A stretch of 64,000 nt of DNA from NCBI GenBank assembly GCA_005116955.1, contig SWDI01000001.1, forward strand, positions 301,722-365,721, in the 5' to 3' direction. Of the stretch, positions 25,521-35,419 are shown in pieces (within the stretch, counting starts at the first letter, position 1; each line of letters starts with the position of its first letter). The notes below the pieces were generated by a model, which searched no databases, was not told the DNA's origin, and saw only the letters and a program-made list of their open reading frames with translations. A program made the translations under genes and the position numbers. The DNA is from Nitrospira sp. (GTDB lineage Bacteria; Nitrospirota; Nitrospiria; Nitrospirales; Nitrospiraceae).

Positions 25521-25991
25521 TTAGTTCAGCTTGGACAGCGCGTCGAGGATGTCCTTGTCTTCGCGTGCCGTCTTGATCTCCTGCACCTTCGCGTAGGCGA
25601 CCTTGCCGTTCTTATCGACGATCACCGTCGCGCGCTTCGAGCAGTTCAACGGCTCAAAATACAGGCCATACGACTTTGCGGTCGTCCGGTGGACGTCCGA
25701 CAACAAGCGGTGCTTCAGGTCCAGCGAATCCGCCCAGGCTTTGTGGGAAAAAAAGCTGTCGCAGCTGATGCCAAACAATTCTGCATTGGCGGACTGGAAC
25801 TTGGGGAAGTCATCGGTCAGGCACTTGTTTTCACCCTGGCACACAGGGCTCCAATCCAACGGATAGAAGCAGAGCACGACGTTCTTCTTGCCTTTGTACT
25901 CGCTCAACTTCACGTCCTTTTGGTCCTGATCCTTCAGATTGAAGTCCGGTGCTGTATCGCCCACCTTAATTTCTGATGCTACATCGCTCAT
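25521..25991 (-). CDS. Peroxiredoxin (AhpC/TSA family, AhpE/BCP-like)
   Basis: 156 residues; ATG 25991 is supported by AAGGAGG seven bases upstream. Core motif [16 protein letters not shown]: the peroxidatic Cys is in PVC (about residue 51), with a second Cys at CL a few residues on. Conserved Arg in the [12 protein letters not shown] block. This is a thiol peroxidase using a thioredoxin-like donor, and the neighbouring CEPC protein fits. The stretch upstream of the ATG holds the promoter; no OxyR site was recognised. Confidence 0.92.
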   Translation of the reverse strand: MSDVASEIKVGDTAPDFNLKDQDQKDVKLSEYKGKKNVVLCFYPLDWSPVCQGENKCLTDDFPKFQSANAELFGISCDSFFSHKAWADSLDLKHRLLSDVHRTTAKSYGLYFEPLNCSKRATVIVDKNGKVAYAKVQEIKTAREDKDILDALSKLN

Positions 25992-26165
25992 TGCAAACCT
26001 CCTTATTAGGACATCTATATTTTGGTGATCGCTGTACTGAGGCCTCGGATTGGCAGGACCCCACATGAACCATAAACTTTGTAACCTGTGCTTTAAAGGG
26101 ATGTCAACAGCCAGCCAGGCCCAGCATTGGGTGTGAAGGGGTAACATGTTGAGTTATCAACGGAC

Positions 26166-26918
26166 TTACGCGTGTTGAAGTTCTCGGAATCCCAGCATCC
26201 GGCCGGCAGGCGCAGCGGTGCGGTAGTTCCTGACGTGAAGGGTACGGCCGAGCAGAGGAAGGTCGAGCGCTGTTCCAACTTTTGGAGAATGCCCCAGCCG
26301 CAGCAATTCACCGGCAGACTCAGTCAACAGGTCTTTTGCCGCGCTGTCGGAAAGTCCTTTTGCCGTAAACATTTCAACTTCGTCCAACCCAAATTTGCTG
26401 AGTCCGAGTGAGTAGGACCACACCCGGTCCGGGTGAGTGGTGTCGTCATGAACGATGGACATATGGTCATCCAGAAGAAAACTCCCGAGTGTACGAGGCT
26501 GCCAGTCCGAGGGATTGGTGTATGCTTGCCGAATGACGTCATAGGCCGTGCCTTGCGATAAGAGGGTCAGACAACGGGCCAATCGTGTGGCCAGGAGGAC
26601 GGTATCGGGCATATCACGAGAGGAGGTGACGGACGGTGCAACGGCACCCATGAGCTCATGTTCCCAGGTCAATTGTTTCATCACTTCAGCCACATGACTC
26701 ATCGGGAGTGGCAGTACCACATGGGCAGACCAAGGACCGTGGGTCGCCTGCCAGGATTCTGGCGAGCCGTCTTCATGACGGATGGCCAAGGGGACGCCAT
26801 ATTCCCGCTCATAAAGTGTCTTGACCTCCTCACTGGCCGGGGCAGTGCCCCGATAGCCGATGAAGTAGAGGGGGGGGCGCGTGGCAGAAGGCTTAGGAGA
26901 CTTTTTCCGAATCCTCAT
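26166..26918 (-). CDS. Uncharacterised protein downstream of typA
   Basis: 250 residues from ATG 26918, 16 bases after the typA stop, so co-transcription is likely. No signal peptide or membrane span. Landmarks: SATRPPLYFIGYRGTAP, LPLPMSHVAEVMKQLTWEHE and GLSKFGLDEVEMF. The upstream frame would overlap typA. The sequence matches no family I recognise. Being behind typA, a translation or stress role is possible only as a guess. Confidence 0.7.
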   Translation of the reverse strand: MRIRKKSPKPSATRPPLYFIGYRGTAPASEEVKTLYEREYGVPLAIRHEDGSPESWQATHGPWSAHVVLPLPMSHVAEVMKQLTWEHELMGAVAPSVTSSRDMPDTVLLATRLARCLTLLSQGTAYDVIRQAYTNPSDWQPRTLGSFLLDDHMSIVHDDTTHPDRVWSYSLGLSKFGLDEVEMFTAKGLSDSAAKDLLTESAGELLRLGHSPKVGTALDLPLLGRTLHVRNYRTAAPAGRMLGFRELQHA

Positions 26919-26934
26919 ATGGGTACTGTGACAA

Positions 26935-28791
26935 TTACTTTCCGGACTTCTTCGCCTTGCGGCGGTCATCCGGATTCAACAGTCGCTTACGTAGACGGAG
27001 GTTCTGTGGCGTCACCTCGACCAACTCATCGCCCCCAATGTATTCCAACGCGAATTCCAGCGTCATTTCGCGCGGAGGGGTGAGCACCAAGGCTTCATCA
27101 GTACCGGATGCCCGCATGTTAGAGAGATGTTTTTCCTTGCACACGTTCACATCCAGATCTTCATCCCGACTGTTTTGGCCGATGACCATTCCCCGGTACA
27201 CTTCGACTCCAGGGCCAATGAACATGGCGCCCCGCTCCTGGGTCATGAAGATGGCATAGCCGGTACTCGACCCATCCTCGTACGCGACAAGCGAACCATG
27301 CGGGGTCACGAGGAGGTCTCGTTCTTCCGCCGGTTCGTAGGCCGCGAAGACATGGTGCAGAATGACGGTCCCTCGGGTCTTGGCCAACAGAATGTTTTTA
27401 AGCCCCATGATGCCGCGTGTCGGAATGTGGTATTCCAAATGCATCTCACTCGTACCGACATCAGAGTGAATCAGCCGCATGTGCCGCATTTCACCTCGGC
27501 GCTTCCCGAGTTCTTCAATTACGGTTCCCTGATAGGTCTCCGGCACCTGGATGGTCAGCTCCTCGTACGGCTCCATGACTTTGCCGCCTTCGCGATGGAC
27601 AATGACCTCCGGTTGGGAGACTTGCAGCTCGTACCCTTCCCGTCGCATCTGTTCGATTAAGACGGAGAGGTGAAGTTCCCCTCGTCCCGCCACAAGAAAG
27701 CGATCGGCGCTGTCTGTCTCATTGACGCGGAGCGACACGTTGGTCTCAAGTTCCTTGAACAGGCGCTCACGCAGATGGCGTGACGTGAGGAACTTGCCTT
27801 CGCGTCCGGCGAATGGACTGTTGTTGACGGAGAAGGTCATTTGTACGGTCGGCTCATCGATCGAGACCCGGGGGAGAGCGACGGGACGATCGGCGTCGGC
27901 GATGGTATCCCCGATGCTCACATCATCAAGCCCCGCGACTGCGACGATTTCTCCGGCCGCAGCCTGTTCCATGTCGGCCCGGTCCAGTCCAGAATAGACG
28001 GCGAGGTCGGATACTTTGCCAGCAACTTGTGCGCCGTCCTTGCCGAGCAACATGACGTTTTGCCGCCGAGCAATGGAGCCGGACTGGATCTTGCCGATCC
28101 CCATCTTGCCTTTGTAGGGATCTTGCACCAGAGCCAGCACAAGCATTTGGAGCGGAGCATCGACGGTAATGGCGGGGGCAGGGATCTTCTCTAGCACGGT
28201 ATTGAGCAACGGCTGGATATCCGTTCCTGGTTTGTTGACATCCAGCGTGGCGATTCCTTTAATGGCCGACGTGTAGACGATCGGAAAATCGAGTTGTTCG
28301 TCGGTGGCTCCCAGATGAACGAAGAGGTCGAAGGTGCGGTTGACGACGTCGTCGATGACCGCGTCGGGCCGGTCGATCTTATTGATGACGACAATGGCTT
28401 TGTGTCCCAGCGCCAAGGCTTTCCGCAACACAAAGGTTGTTTGCGGCATGGGCCCTTCCTTCGCGTCGATCAAAATCAATACCCCGTCCACCATCCGGAG
28501 TGTGCGTTCCACTTCACCGCCGAAATCGGCATGGCCCGGCGTATCGACGATGTTGATTTTCACCCCGTTGTAGATGACGCTGGCGTTTTTGGCCCGGATT
28601 GTGATTCCACGCTCCCGTTCCTGGTCCATCGAGTCCATGATGCGTTCGCCCATATCATCGATCTTGCGATGGACGTGAGTTTGGCGGAGCACGGCATCGA
28701 CCAAGGTAGTTTTGCCGTGATCGACGTGGGCGATGATGGCGATATTCCGAATATCGCTTCGACGGTCTTGAGGGGCGCGTACGATGGACAT
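26935..28791 (-). CDS. typA: Ribosome-associated GTPase TypA/BipA
   Basis: 618 residues, which is the full usual length. ATG 28791 opens [20 protein letters not shown]. The GTPase motifs are intact: [10 protein letters not shown] (G1), the [14 protein letters not shown] region (G3) and NKIDRPDA (G4). Translation-factor domains II and III and the TypA C-terminus follow ([38 protein letters not shown]). It binds ribosomes in a GTP- and stress-dependent way. A terminator-like hairpin lies 24 bases upstream of the start. Confidence 0.97.
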   Translation of the reverse strand: MSIVRAPQDRRSDIRNIAIIAHVDHGKTTLVDAVLRQTHVHRKIDDMGERIMDSMDQERERGITIRAKNASVIYNGVKINIVDTPGHADFGGEVERTLRMVDGVLILIDAKEGPMPQTTFVLRKALALGHKAIVVINKIDRPDAVIDDVVNRTFDLFVHLGATDEQLDFPIVYTSAIKGIATLDVNKPGTDIQPLLNTVLEKIPAPAITVDAPLQMLVLALVQDPYKGKMGIGKIQSGSIARRQNVMLLGKDGAQVAGKVSDLAVYSGLDRADMEQAAAGEIVAVAGLDDVSIGDTIADADRPVALPRVSIDEPTVQMTFSVNNSPFAGREGKFLTSRHLRERLFKELETNVSLRVNETDSADRFLVAGRGELHLSVLIEQMRREGYELQVSQPEVIVHREGGKVMEPYEELTIQVPETYQGTVIEELGKRRGEMRHMRLIHSDVGTSEMHLEYHIPTRGIMGLKNILLAKTRGTVILHHVFAAYEPAEERDLLVTPHGSLVAYEDGSSTGYAIFMTQERGAMFIGPGVEVYRGMVIGQNSRDEDLDVNVCKEKHLSNMRASGTDEALVLTPPREMTLEFALEYIGGDELVEVTPQNLRLRKRLLNPDDRRKAKKSGK

Positions 28792-28814
28792 GGTGACGGT
28801 GCTTCCTTGATGAC

Positions 28815-28841
28815 AAAAAAAGACGCCTCGGTAGTGAGGCG
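28815..28841 (-). terminator. Rho-independent terminator or attenuator upstream of typA
   Basis: On the minus strand CGCCTC pairs with GAGGCG around a 6-base loop, and a run of seven T follows. The hairpin ends only 24 bases before the typA start. It either stops readthrough from the receiver genes or regulates typA as a leader attenuator; there is almost no room for a promoter after it. Confidence 0.8.
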
Positions 28842-29026
28842 CAAACTCTGCAGTATACTCGAACTGCATTCTCCTACACAAGCTAGGGGCGCGAAATAAT
28901 ATGGAGGGGAGTTTCAGAGGCAGGGAACGCTGGAAAACCACAGGGCGGTCTTCGCGATGCCATGGAGCCGGTTTTTCACGTCACCGTTCGGTCGAAGAGA
29001 TGGGGCAGGATGGCTGTGCGTGCTGA

Positions 29027-29455
29027 TCAGGCCTGTTTGAGTCGCAGCGATTGTTGATCGGTTGGTCTTGGCAAAAACAGCTCCACCGCCTTCATAAGGC
29101 GTTCCTGCGAGAAGGGTTTCTTCAAATATTCCGTGGCTCCAAGGGTCGTCGCTTTAGCCATCGTTTCCTCGCGGGTGTCCGCACTGAGGATGATCACGGG
29201 AATCCACTGCCATTCCGGCGTCGTTCGAATGGCGCGTAAGATCTCCAGTCCTGATAGGGAAGGCAGACTGATGTCGAGGAGGACCAAGTCCGGCGGCTCG
29301 GTTGTTTCCGTGAGACGTTTTGCGTTCCGCCCGTCAGGAGCGTGCCTGACCGTATAGCCGTTTCGCTCAAGGATGAACCGTACCAAGCAGGCGGTGTCGT
29401 CGTGATCCTCAACCATTAGCACGGTCGGTCCAGAAGAGATCCTAGCTTTACCCAT
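29027..29455 (-). CDS. Stand-alone response regulator receiver
   Basis: 142 residues, a CheY-like receiver only, without an output domain. Phospho-acceptor Asp61 in DLVLLDISLPSLSG; acidic pocket MVEDHDD (16-20); Thr/Lys from IILSADT and YLKKPFSQERL. No DNA-binding tail. It is the last gene of a receiver/HPt series; the typA terminator lies downstream. It likely takes phosphate from one of the two hybrid kinases via the HPt protein (inference). Confidence 0.92.
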   Translation of the reverse strand: MGKARISSGPTVLMVEDHDDTACLVRFILERNGYTVRHAPDGRNAKRLTETTEPPDLVLLDISLPSLSGLEILRAIRTTPEWQWIPVIILSADTREETMAKATTLGATEYLKKPFSQERLMKAVELFLPRPTDQQSLRLKQA

Positions 29456-29570
29456 TCGGTCTCCTTAAAGGGGATTCATTGAACTGTAGAAGCTGGTTCG
29501 ATGACGGCGCGCATCTGTAGAGACAGGTCTCTTCTTTTCCTCACGTATGCGAGGAGCCTACAGATATAGG

Positions 29571-30053
29571 TCACGCGGCCGGTTTCTTTCTCTGATTGCC
29601 CCGAAGGCGATGCCGTACTGATACACGTTGTGTTGGAGGAGCCGCGCTTCCCGCTTGAGCAACGATCTGGCCTTGTGGTGGCGTGGCAGGCAACAACCGT
29701 TGCACCGCCTGCAGCAGAGCAGCCGACCCCTTCTGCTTCGTCACATAGGCCGTGGCTCCTTCGCGCAGGGCTTGCTGAATATCCGGCTCGTAGTCATCGG
29801 CGCTGAGCATAATAATTGGCGTGTGTTGCCAGTCAGAATGACGGCGGATGACCCTCAGTAGCTCGAATCCGCTTACATAGGGGATCACCATGTCCAACAA
29901 GACGAGCGATGGTGGGCGTATGGTGTCGATCAGGGTACGGGCCTGGCGTCCATCGCCTGCATGGAGTACCGAAAAACCTTCTCGCTCCAAGAGGCGCTTC
30001 AACAGCTCAGCGGTATCCTGTTCATCTTCCACGACCAGCACTGTGGTTTTCAT
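29571..30053 (-). CDS. Stand-alone response regulator receiver
   Basis: 160 residues, ATG 30053 with AAGGAG eight bases upstream. Receiver with Asp54 in SLVLLDMVIPYVSG, acidic VVEDEQD, and TKQK near the Lys position. The C-terminal 30 residues are basic and proline/serine rich (QRVSVRHRLRGNQRKKPAA), not a known output domain; they may be flexible. Neighbour of the HPt gene. Confidence 0.92.
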   Translation of the reverse strand: MKTTVLVVEDEQDTAELLKRLLEREGFSVLHAGDGRQARTLIDTIRPPSLVLLDMVIPYVSGFELLRVIRRHSDWQHTPIIMLSADDYEPDIQQALREGATAYVTKQKGSAALLQAVQRLLPATPPQGQIVAQAGSAAPPTQRVSVRHRLRGNQRKKPAA

Positions 30054-30080
30054 GGGTTTGCTCCTTCTTCTCCAGGGACA

Positions 30081-30413
30081 CTACTCGTAGACCACCTTGA
30101 CCCGGTCCAAATATGAACCCAGCACAGGGAGATCACGTTTTATAGTCAAAGCGTCTCCCGCCTTTGCCGCTTGTTCGATGCAGGCGGCGATCTCAGTGAT
30201 CCGGTCGAAGCCGTAACTTCCCCCGGCTCCTTTCATCCCATGGGCTATGGTGCGGACAGTTTCAAAGTCTTGGGTGGTCAGGGCTCCCAGCATTGTCACA
30301 ACTTCTTTCTTGCGGTTGGTCAGGAATTTCGGCACAAGCGGCTCGAAGGAGGCATCGACGTGCACAAGCTCTTCGTCTTCAGCGACTGCCTCTTCGGGCT
30401 GCGTGTGTTCCAT
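30081..30413 (-). CDS. Histidine phosphotransfer (HPt) protein
   Basis: 110 residues. After an acidic N-terminus (EEAVAEDEELVHVD), a four-helix HPt core carries the phosphorylatable His58 in VRTIAHGMKGAGGSYGF. It probably relays phosphate between the REC domains of the hybrid kinases and the three lone receivers, since HPt is the only missing step on this block. It sits between receivers on the same strand. Confidence 0.93.
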   Translation of the reverse strand: MEHTQPEEAVAEDEELVHVDASFEPLVPKFLTNRKKEVVTMLGALTTQDFETVRTIAHGMKGAGGSYGFDRITEIAACIEQAAKAGDALTIKRDLPVLGSYLDRVKVVYE

Positions 30414-30581
30414 TGGTCAGTCTCCGATCAATCGGGTATCGGTCATTTCCTCAGGATACTTGACAGGGATGTTTCGAGTAGGGCCTCCGCACAAGCCTTC
30501 GGCAGCAATCGAACGTTGACGCTAGGATTGGGGCCTATGCCATTCTGGGGTAGTGCAACGAACTCATTGAGGACACTGGGA

Positions 30582-30989
30582 TCATTGCGGTCGGGCTGGC
30601 GTCTTGTGGGATTGGTCAACAGATCGGAGCAAGGTTTCCCGTCTGAACGGCTTCAGCACATAATCCTGAACGGTGAGGGACAGCACCTTGCGGATCCGTT
30701 GCTCATCAGACACAGCGGTCAGCATGATCACCGGGACGTTCTGCCAGTCGGGTGTGGCGCGGATCGTCTCCAGAATCGTGATGCCATCGACGTCCGGCAA
30801 TTGAATATCCAGTAAGACGAGTGCAGGGGGTGGCATCAAGGCGATCTTATCCAGCGCTTCAGAGCCAGTCGCAGCGTGCAAGACCTCATATCCTTTCCCT
30901 TCCATGATCAGTTTCACGAGACTTGCCGTGTCTGGTTCGTCTTCGACAAGCAGGAGGGGCGGTTTGTTTCTTGAGGGCTGGTCGATCAT
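30582..30989 (-). CDS. Stand-alone response regulator receiver
   Basis: 135 residues; starts 15 bases after the hybrid-kinase stop. Asp61 in ALVLLDIQLPDVDG, acidic LVEDEPD, Lys in YVLKPFRRETL. Receiver only. Close packing behind the kinase indicates co-transcription. Confidence 0.92.
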   Translation of the reverse strand: MIDQPSRNKPPLLLVEDEPDTASLVKLIMEGKGYEVLHAATGSEALDKIALMPPPALVLLDIQLPDVDGITILETIRATPDWQNVPVIMLTAVSDEQRIRKVLSLTVQDYVLKPFRRETLLRSVDQSHKTPARPQ

Positions 30990-31004
30990 GGGGAAGTCTT
31001 TGTC

Positions 31005-33863
31005 CTAGGCCGCCCGTTCGGCCGAGGCGTTCGCATAGTGGGTGATTGCCGTGAGGAGGGTCTTCTTCTTGATTGGCTTTGTTAGATGGGCCGTGCAGCC
31101 TGCGCCCAGACTCTTGTCCGTCTCTTCCTTGAAGGCATTGGCGGTCAGGGCCACGATCGGCGTGGGCTGGCGTTGCTGTTCGCGCTCCCATTGGCGGATC
31201 ACGGCTGTCGCCTGAAGACCATCCATGACCGGCATTTGCATGTCCATCAAGACCAAATCGTAGGTGCTCCTCTGGAACTTCTCAAAGGCCACCGCTCCGT
31301 TCTCGGCCATGTCCAACTGATACGTGGTGTTTTTCAGAAAGAGGGCGACCACATCGCGGTTATCTTCCAGGTCTTCCACCAACAGAATGCGACAGGACGG
31401 CAGCGTGGACCGCTCCGGCAGCGCCTCCGATTCTTGTCGGGCCGACCCAGGCATCGCTGGGTTTAGTACGGTAGCCAGCGATGCCATCAGGCGCCGCCTG
31501 CTGAGCGGCTTGTAGAGGTAGTTTGTGATCCCCAATGACCTGGCTCGGCTGGTGTCGTCTTGCTGAAGGTCCGAGACGTGCATAACCAGAGGCAGTGTCG
31601 CAAATTCTTGTCGGTCGCGGATGGCCTCTGCGAGTTCCAGCCCATCCATGCCGGGCATATGGAAGTCCACAAGTGCGAGATCGATCGGTTCGTTTCGACG
31701 ATGGGCTTCGTCCAAAAGTATCAAGGCGGCTGCCCCGCTAGTTGCTTCGAAGAGTCGGGCTCCAGTGCGTGAGAGGTGCTCACGTACGATCATTATATTG
31801 GTTTCGTTGTCGTCGACGACGAGAATGCGCCTGTTGTGCAAATCGAGGGGCGGCTCTGTTCGTTGAGCCACCAAGAGGGGAGTCTCGGGCATCTGAATGA
31901 CGAAGGAAAAGGTACTGCCGACGCCCAGTGTACTCTCTATCTCGAGGCGTCCTCCCATCAGTTCCACAAGCCGATGCGAGATATTCAAGCCAAGCCCCGT
32001 CCCCCCATATTTGCGTGTCGTGGTCGAATCAACTTGGGTGAATGGCTCGAAGATGGTCTGGAGCTTGTCTGGTGGGATGCCGATACCGGTGTCGGAGACC
32101 GAGAAACGAAGGGCATGGGCGGCGGACCGATCACCAGGCGGTTCGATCTTGATCATGATATGCCCTGACTCTGTAAACTTGATGGCATTGCTGACGAGGT
32201 TGACGAGCACCTGATTCAAACGGGTGGGGTCCCCGACGACCCCCGGCGGGACATCCGGATGCACGAGGACCAAGAGTTCGAGTTTTTTGGCCACCGCCTT
32301 TCCGGACATGAGCTCTGCCATGGTGTCGGCGAGTTGGGCAAGATCGAACGGCACCGATTCCAGGGCCATGAAGCCGGCTTCGATCTTGGAGAGATCCAGA
32401 ATGGCGTTGATCAGCTCCATGAGGGAGCCCGCGGCGCGGCTGAATCGGCCGACATAATTGGCCTGATCCGGCGTGAGCGGCGTTTCTTGGAGCAGTTCCG
32501 CCATGCCGACGATCGCATTCATGGGGGTGCGAATCTCATGGCTCATGGTCGCGAGGAATTCGCTCTTGGCGCGGGTAGCGGAAAGCGCGACCTGGTTGGC
32601 CTCCGCCAACGCCTGATTGTGGGCTGCCAAGTCACGAGCCGCTTGTTTCAGCCTCTCTTCAGCCTCCTTGCGCGCCGTAATATCAACGATGGAGGCGAGC
32701 ACCTGGAGACCTTCGGTAGTCTTGATGGGATTGAGCCCGATTTCAAGTTGGAACTCCGAGCCATCTTTGCGGCAGCCGAAGAGCTCGCGGTTGACGCCCA
32801 TGGCTCGGGCTGTGGGTTTGTGAAAGAAACCGGTTCGCTGTCCAGGATGCTGAGGGCGGAATCGCTCGGGAATCAGGATCTCGACGGGTTGCCCGATGAG
32901 CTCCTGGCGGTCATAGCCGAAGTATCGCTCGACTTGGGCATTGACCAGGGTCATGACGCCGTCCTGATTGGCCAGGAGCATGCCGTTCGGGGCGGATTCC
33001 ACGACCTGTCGGAACTGTTCATCAGCCTGCTTGCGGTCGATCGCGCTGCCTAGCCGTTGGGCGACGTCCTCGATCAGATAGCGCTCTTCGATCAAGAACG
33101 GACTTTCGTCCACAGCTCGCTGCTCCGCATGGGAGTAGACCTCGACCTGGCCGACCGCGTTCCCTCGAATCTGTATCGGAGCCGAGAGGATCCACGCGGT
33201 CTTGAGAAAGGCTGGTGTCGTAAATTCCTGCTCGCCGAGTGTAATGCGGGCGCTGATGGTTTCAGGGTATTGAAAGGCGGGTGGGAGCAGCGTCACGACA
33301 CGCTGGACCAATTGGTCGCTGGTGAGATGCTCATCTCCCGCTAGTTTCGACACGGCGTAGAGGCACTTCATTTCCTTGAGCCGCTCTCCGAGGGACAGTT
33401 GTTGTTGGCGTACGGCCTCATCCGCCCGTTTGCGGTCCGAGATGTCCTTGGCGAGGTGGAGATAGCCGGTGATGGCACCCTGCTTATTATGCAATGCCGT
33501 CACGGTGAGGATAACGGGCAACCACGAGCCATCGTTGCGGAGGTAGGTCCATTCTTGCTCAACCGCGTCCTCATTCCGCACGAGCTCGACGAAGACGTTA
33601 AACCCCTCGACTGGATGGCCATGCCGTGCGGTCAGGGCGCGGCCATGCTCGACGATTTCGCCTTCGACATGGATCATGACTATGGTCTGCTTGCCGACCA
33701 GGTCGTCGGCGCGATAGCCCAGCATGCGTTCCGCCCCGGCATTGAATACCGTGATGATGCCGTGGAGATCCGTGGCGATGATCGAGACTTCCGTGGCGGC
33801 GTTAAGAATGGCCTGGAGATGGGCAGGAGACTCGGATTCTGAGCGATTTTGCGACTGTGACAT
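31005..33863 (-). CDS. Hybrid histidine kinase: PAS-GAF-PAS-HisKA-HATPase-REC-REC
   Basis: 952 residues, ATG 33863 with AAGGAG six bases upstream. Order: PAS (10-140, [20 protein letters not shown]), GAF (about 155-275), PAS (280-400, [20 protein letters not shown]), coiled linker, HisKA with His442 in MSHEIRTP, HATPase ([39 protein letters not shown]), then two receivers ([11 protein letters not shown] with [11 protein letters not shown], and VEDLEDNRD with [11 protein letters not shown]). No membrane span. It senses an intracellular signal. It is highly similar to the downstream half of the next gene, evidence for duplication. Confidence 0.94.
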   Translation of the reverse strand: MSQSQNRSESESPAHLQAILNAATEVSIIATDLHGIITVFNAGAERMLGYRADDLVGKQTIVMIHVEGEIVEHGRALTARHGHPVEGFNVFVELVRNEDAVEQEWTYLRNDGSWLPVILTVTALHNKQGAITGYLHLAKDISDRKRADEAVRQQQLSLGERLKEMKCLYAVSKLAGDEHLTSDQLVQRVVTLLPPAFQYPETISARITLGEQEFTTPAFLKTAWILSAPIQIRGNAVGQVEVYSHAEQRAVDESPFLIEERYLIEDVAQRLGSAIDRKQADEQFRQVVESAPNGMLLANQDGVMTLVNAQVERYFGYDRQELIGQPVEILIPERFRPQHPGQRTGFFHKPTARAMGVNRELFGCRKDGSEFQLEIGLNPIKTTEGLQVLASIVDITARKEAEERLKQAARDLAAHNQALAEANQVALSATRAKSEFLATMSHEIRTPMNAIVGMAELLQETPLTPDQANYVGRFSRAAGSLMELINAILDLSKIEAGFMALESVPFDLAQLADTMAELMSGKAVAKKLELLVLVHPDVPPGVVGDPTRLNQVLVNLVSNAIKFTESGHIMIKIEPPGDRSAAHALRFSVSDTGIGIPPDKLQTIFEPFTQVDSTTTRKYGGTGLGLNISHRLVELMGGRLEIESTLGVGSTFSFVIQMPETPLLVAQRTEPPLDLHNRRILVVDDNETNIMIVREHLSRTGARLFEATSGAAALILLDEAHRRNEPIDLALVDFHMPGMDGLELAEAIRDRQEFATLPLVMHVSDLQQDDTSRARSLGITNYLYKPLSRRRLMASLATVLNPAMPGSARQESEALPERSTLPSCRILLVEDLEDNRDVVALFLKNTTYQLDMAENGAVAFEKFQRSTYDLVLMDMQMPVMDGLQATAVIRQWEREQQRQPTPIVALTANAFKEETDKSLGAGCTAHLTKPIKKKTLLTAITHYANASAERAA

Positions 33864-33910
33864 GTGGTGCTCCTTACGCTGATCTTCGATCAGAATCGGT
33901 AGTATCGCTC

Positions 33911-35419
33911 CTAGGCGGCCTTGTCCTCAGCGGCGATCGCATGTTGTGCGATTGTCTTGAGGAGCGTCTTTTTCTTGATCGGTTTTGTCACATGGGCCGT
34001 ACAGCCGGCGGCCAGGCTTTTGTCCGTTTCTTCCTTGAATGCATTGGCCGTCAGGGCGACGATCGGCGTCGGCCTGCGCTGCTGCTCCCGTTCCCATTGA
34101 CGGATGGCGGCCGTCGCCTGGAGTCCGTCCATGACGGGCATTTGCATGTCCATGAGCACCAAATCGTAGGTACCGGTCTGAAACTTCTGGAGAGCGACAG
34201 CCCCGTTTTCCGCCATGTCCAAGTGATACGCGGTATCTTTTAGAAAGAGGGTAATCACATCGCGATTATCTTCCAGGTCCTCTACCAACAAAATGTGACA
34301 GGGTTGCAGTGCCGCCAGCGCTGCCTGCTTCTGTTCCACCGGTTCGACAGGTGCCAGGTTCAGGGCCATGGCCAATGAATCCATTAAGCGCCGTCGACTG
34401 AGTGGCTTATAGAGGTAGTTGGTAATGCCCAGCGAGTGGGCTCGTCGAGTTTCGTCCGCTTGAAGATCCGAGACATGCATGATTAGGGGCAGACTGGCCC
34501 ATTTCGGTCGGGTGCGGATCGCCTGGGCGAGGTCCAACCCATCCATACCCGGCATGTGATAGTCCAAAATGGCGAGGGTGATCGGCTCATTGCGCCGATG
34601 GGCGTCGTCCAAGATCGCCAAGGCCTGCGCGCCACTGCGCGCTTCCAGGAGCTGGATGCCGCTGCGTGAGAGATGGGTCCGGACGATGATCAGATTGGTG
34701 TCGTTGTCGTCCACGAGGAGCAGGCGTATCGTGCGTAACTCGAGGGGCTGTCCTGATGGGCGAGTCATCACGAGCGGGGCTTCCGGCAGGGCAATGGTAA
34801 AGGAGAAGGTGGTGCCGACTCCCACCGTACTGTCTGCCTCCAGGTGCCCCCCCATGAGGTGTACGAGATGGTGTGAGATGCTCAAACCGAGTCCCGTTCC
34901 ACCGTACTTGCGCGTCGTGCTGGAATCGACTTGCGTGAAGGGCTCAAAGATGGACCGGAGCTTGTCCGGCGGGATGCCGATGCCGGTATCCGACACGGAA
35001 AAGCGGAGGGCGTGCGCAGTTGAGCAATCGGGGGCCGGTTCGACGGTGAGCATGACATGCCCGGATTCGGTAAACTTAATCGCATTGCTGACGAGGTTCA
35101 CGAGCACCTGATTCAAGCGGGTGGGGTCCCCGACGACCCCCTGTGGGACATCCGGATGCACGAGGACCAAGAGTTCGAGTTTTTTGGCCACGGCCTTCCC
35201 GGACATGAGCTCTGCCGTGGTGTCGGCGAGTTGGGACAGATCGAACGGCACCGCTTCCAGCGCCATGAAGCCAGCTTCGATCTTGGAGAAATCCAAGATG
35301 GCGTTGATCAGTTCCATGAGGGAGCCCGCGGCGCGGCTGAAGCGGCCGACATAATTGGCCTGATCCGGCGTGAGCGGCGTTTCCTGGAGTAATTCCGCCA
35401 TGCCGACGATGGCATTCAT
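33911..35419 (-). CDS. Hybrid kinase, 3' half after the frameshift: HATPase-REC-REC
   Basis: 502 residues counted from an ATG at 35419, right at the frameshift, with no ribosome site. They start [20 protein letters not shown], i.e. the second half of HisKA, then HATPase ([18 protein letters not shown]) and two receivers ([30 protein letters not shown] with [10 protein letters not shown]). It is the direct continuation of the upstream part, and both halves align end to end with the intact neighbour kinase. It is probably not expressed independently. Confidence 0.82.
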   Translation of the reverse strand: MNAIVGMAELLQETPLTPDQANYVGRFSRAAGSLMELINAILDFSKIEAGFMALEAVPFDLSQLADTTAELMSGKAVAKKLELLVLVHPDVPQGVVGDPTRLNQVLVNLVSNAIKFTESGHVMLTVEPAPDCSTAHALRFSVSDTGIGIPPDKLRSIFEPFTQVDSSTTRKYGGTGLGLSISHHLVHLMGGHLEADSTVGVGTTFSFTIALPEAPLVMTRPSGQPLELRTIRLLLVDDNDTNLIIVRTHLSRSGIQLLEARSGAQALAILDDAHRRNEPITLAILDYHMPGMDGLDLAQAIRTRPKWASLPLIMHVSDLQADETRRAHSLGITNYLYKPLSRRRLMDSLAMALNLAPVEPVEQKQAALAALQPCHILLVEDLEDNRDVITLFLKDTAYHLDMAENGAVALQKFQTGTYDLVLMDMQMPVMDGLQATAAIRQWEREQQRRPTPIVALTANAFKEETDKSLAAGCTAHVTKPIKKKTLLKTIAQHAIAAEDKAA

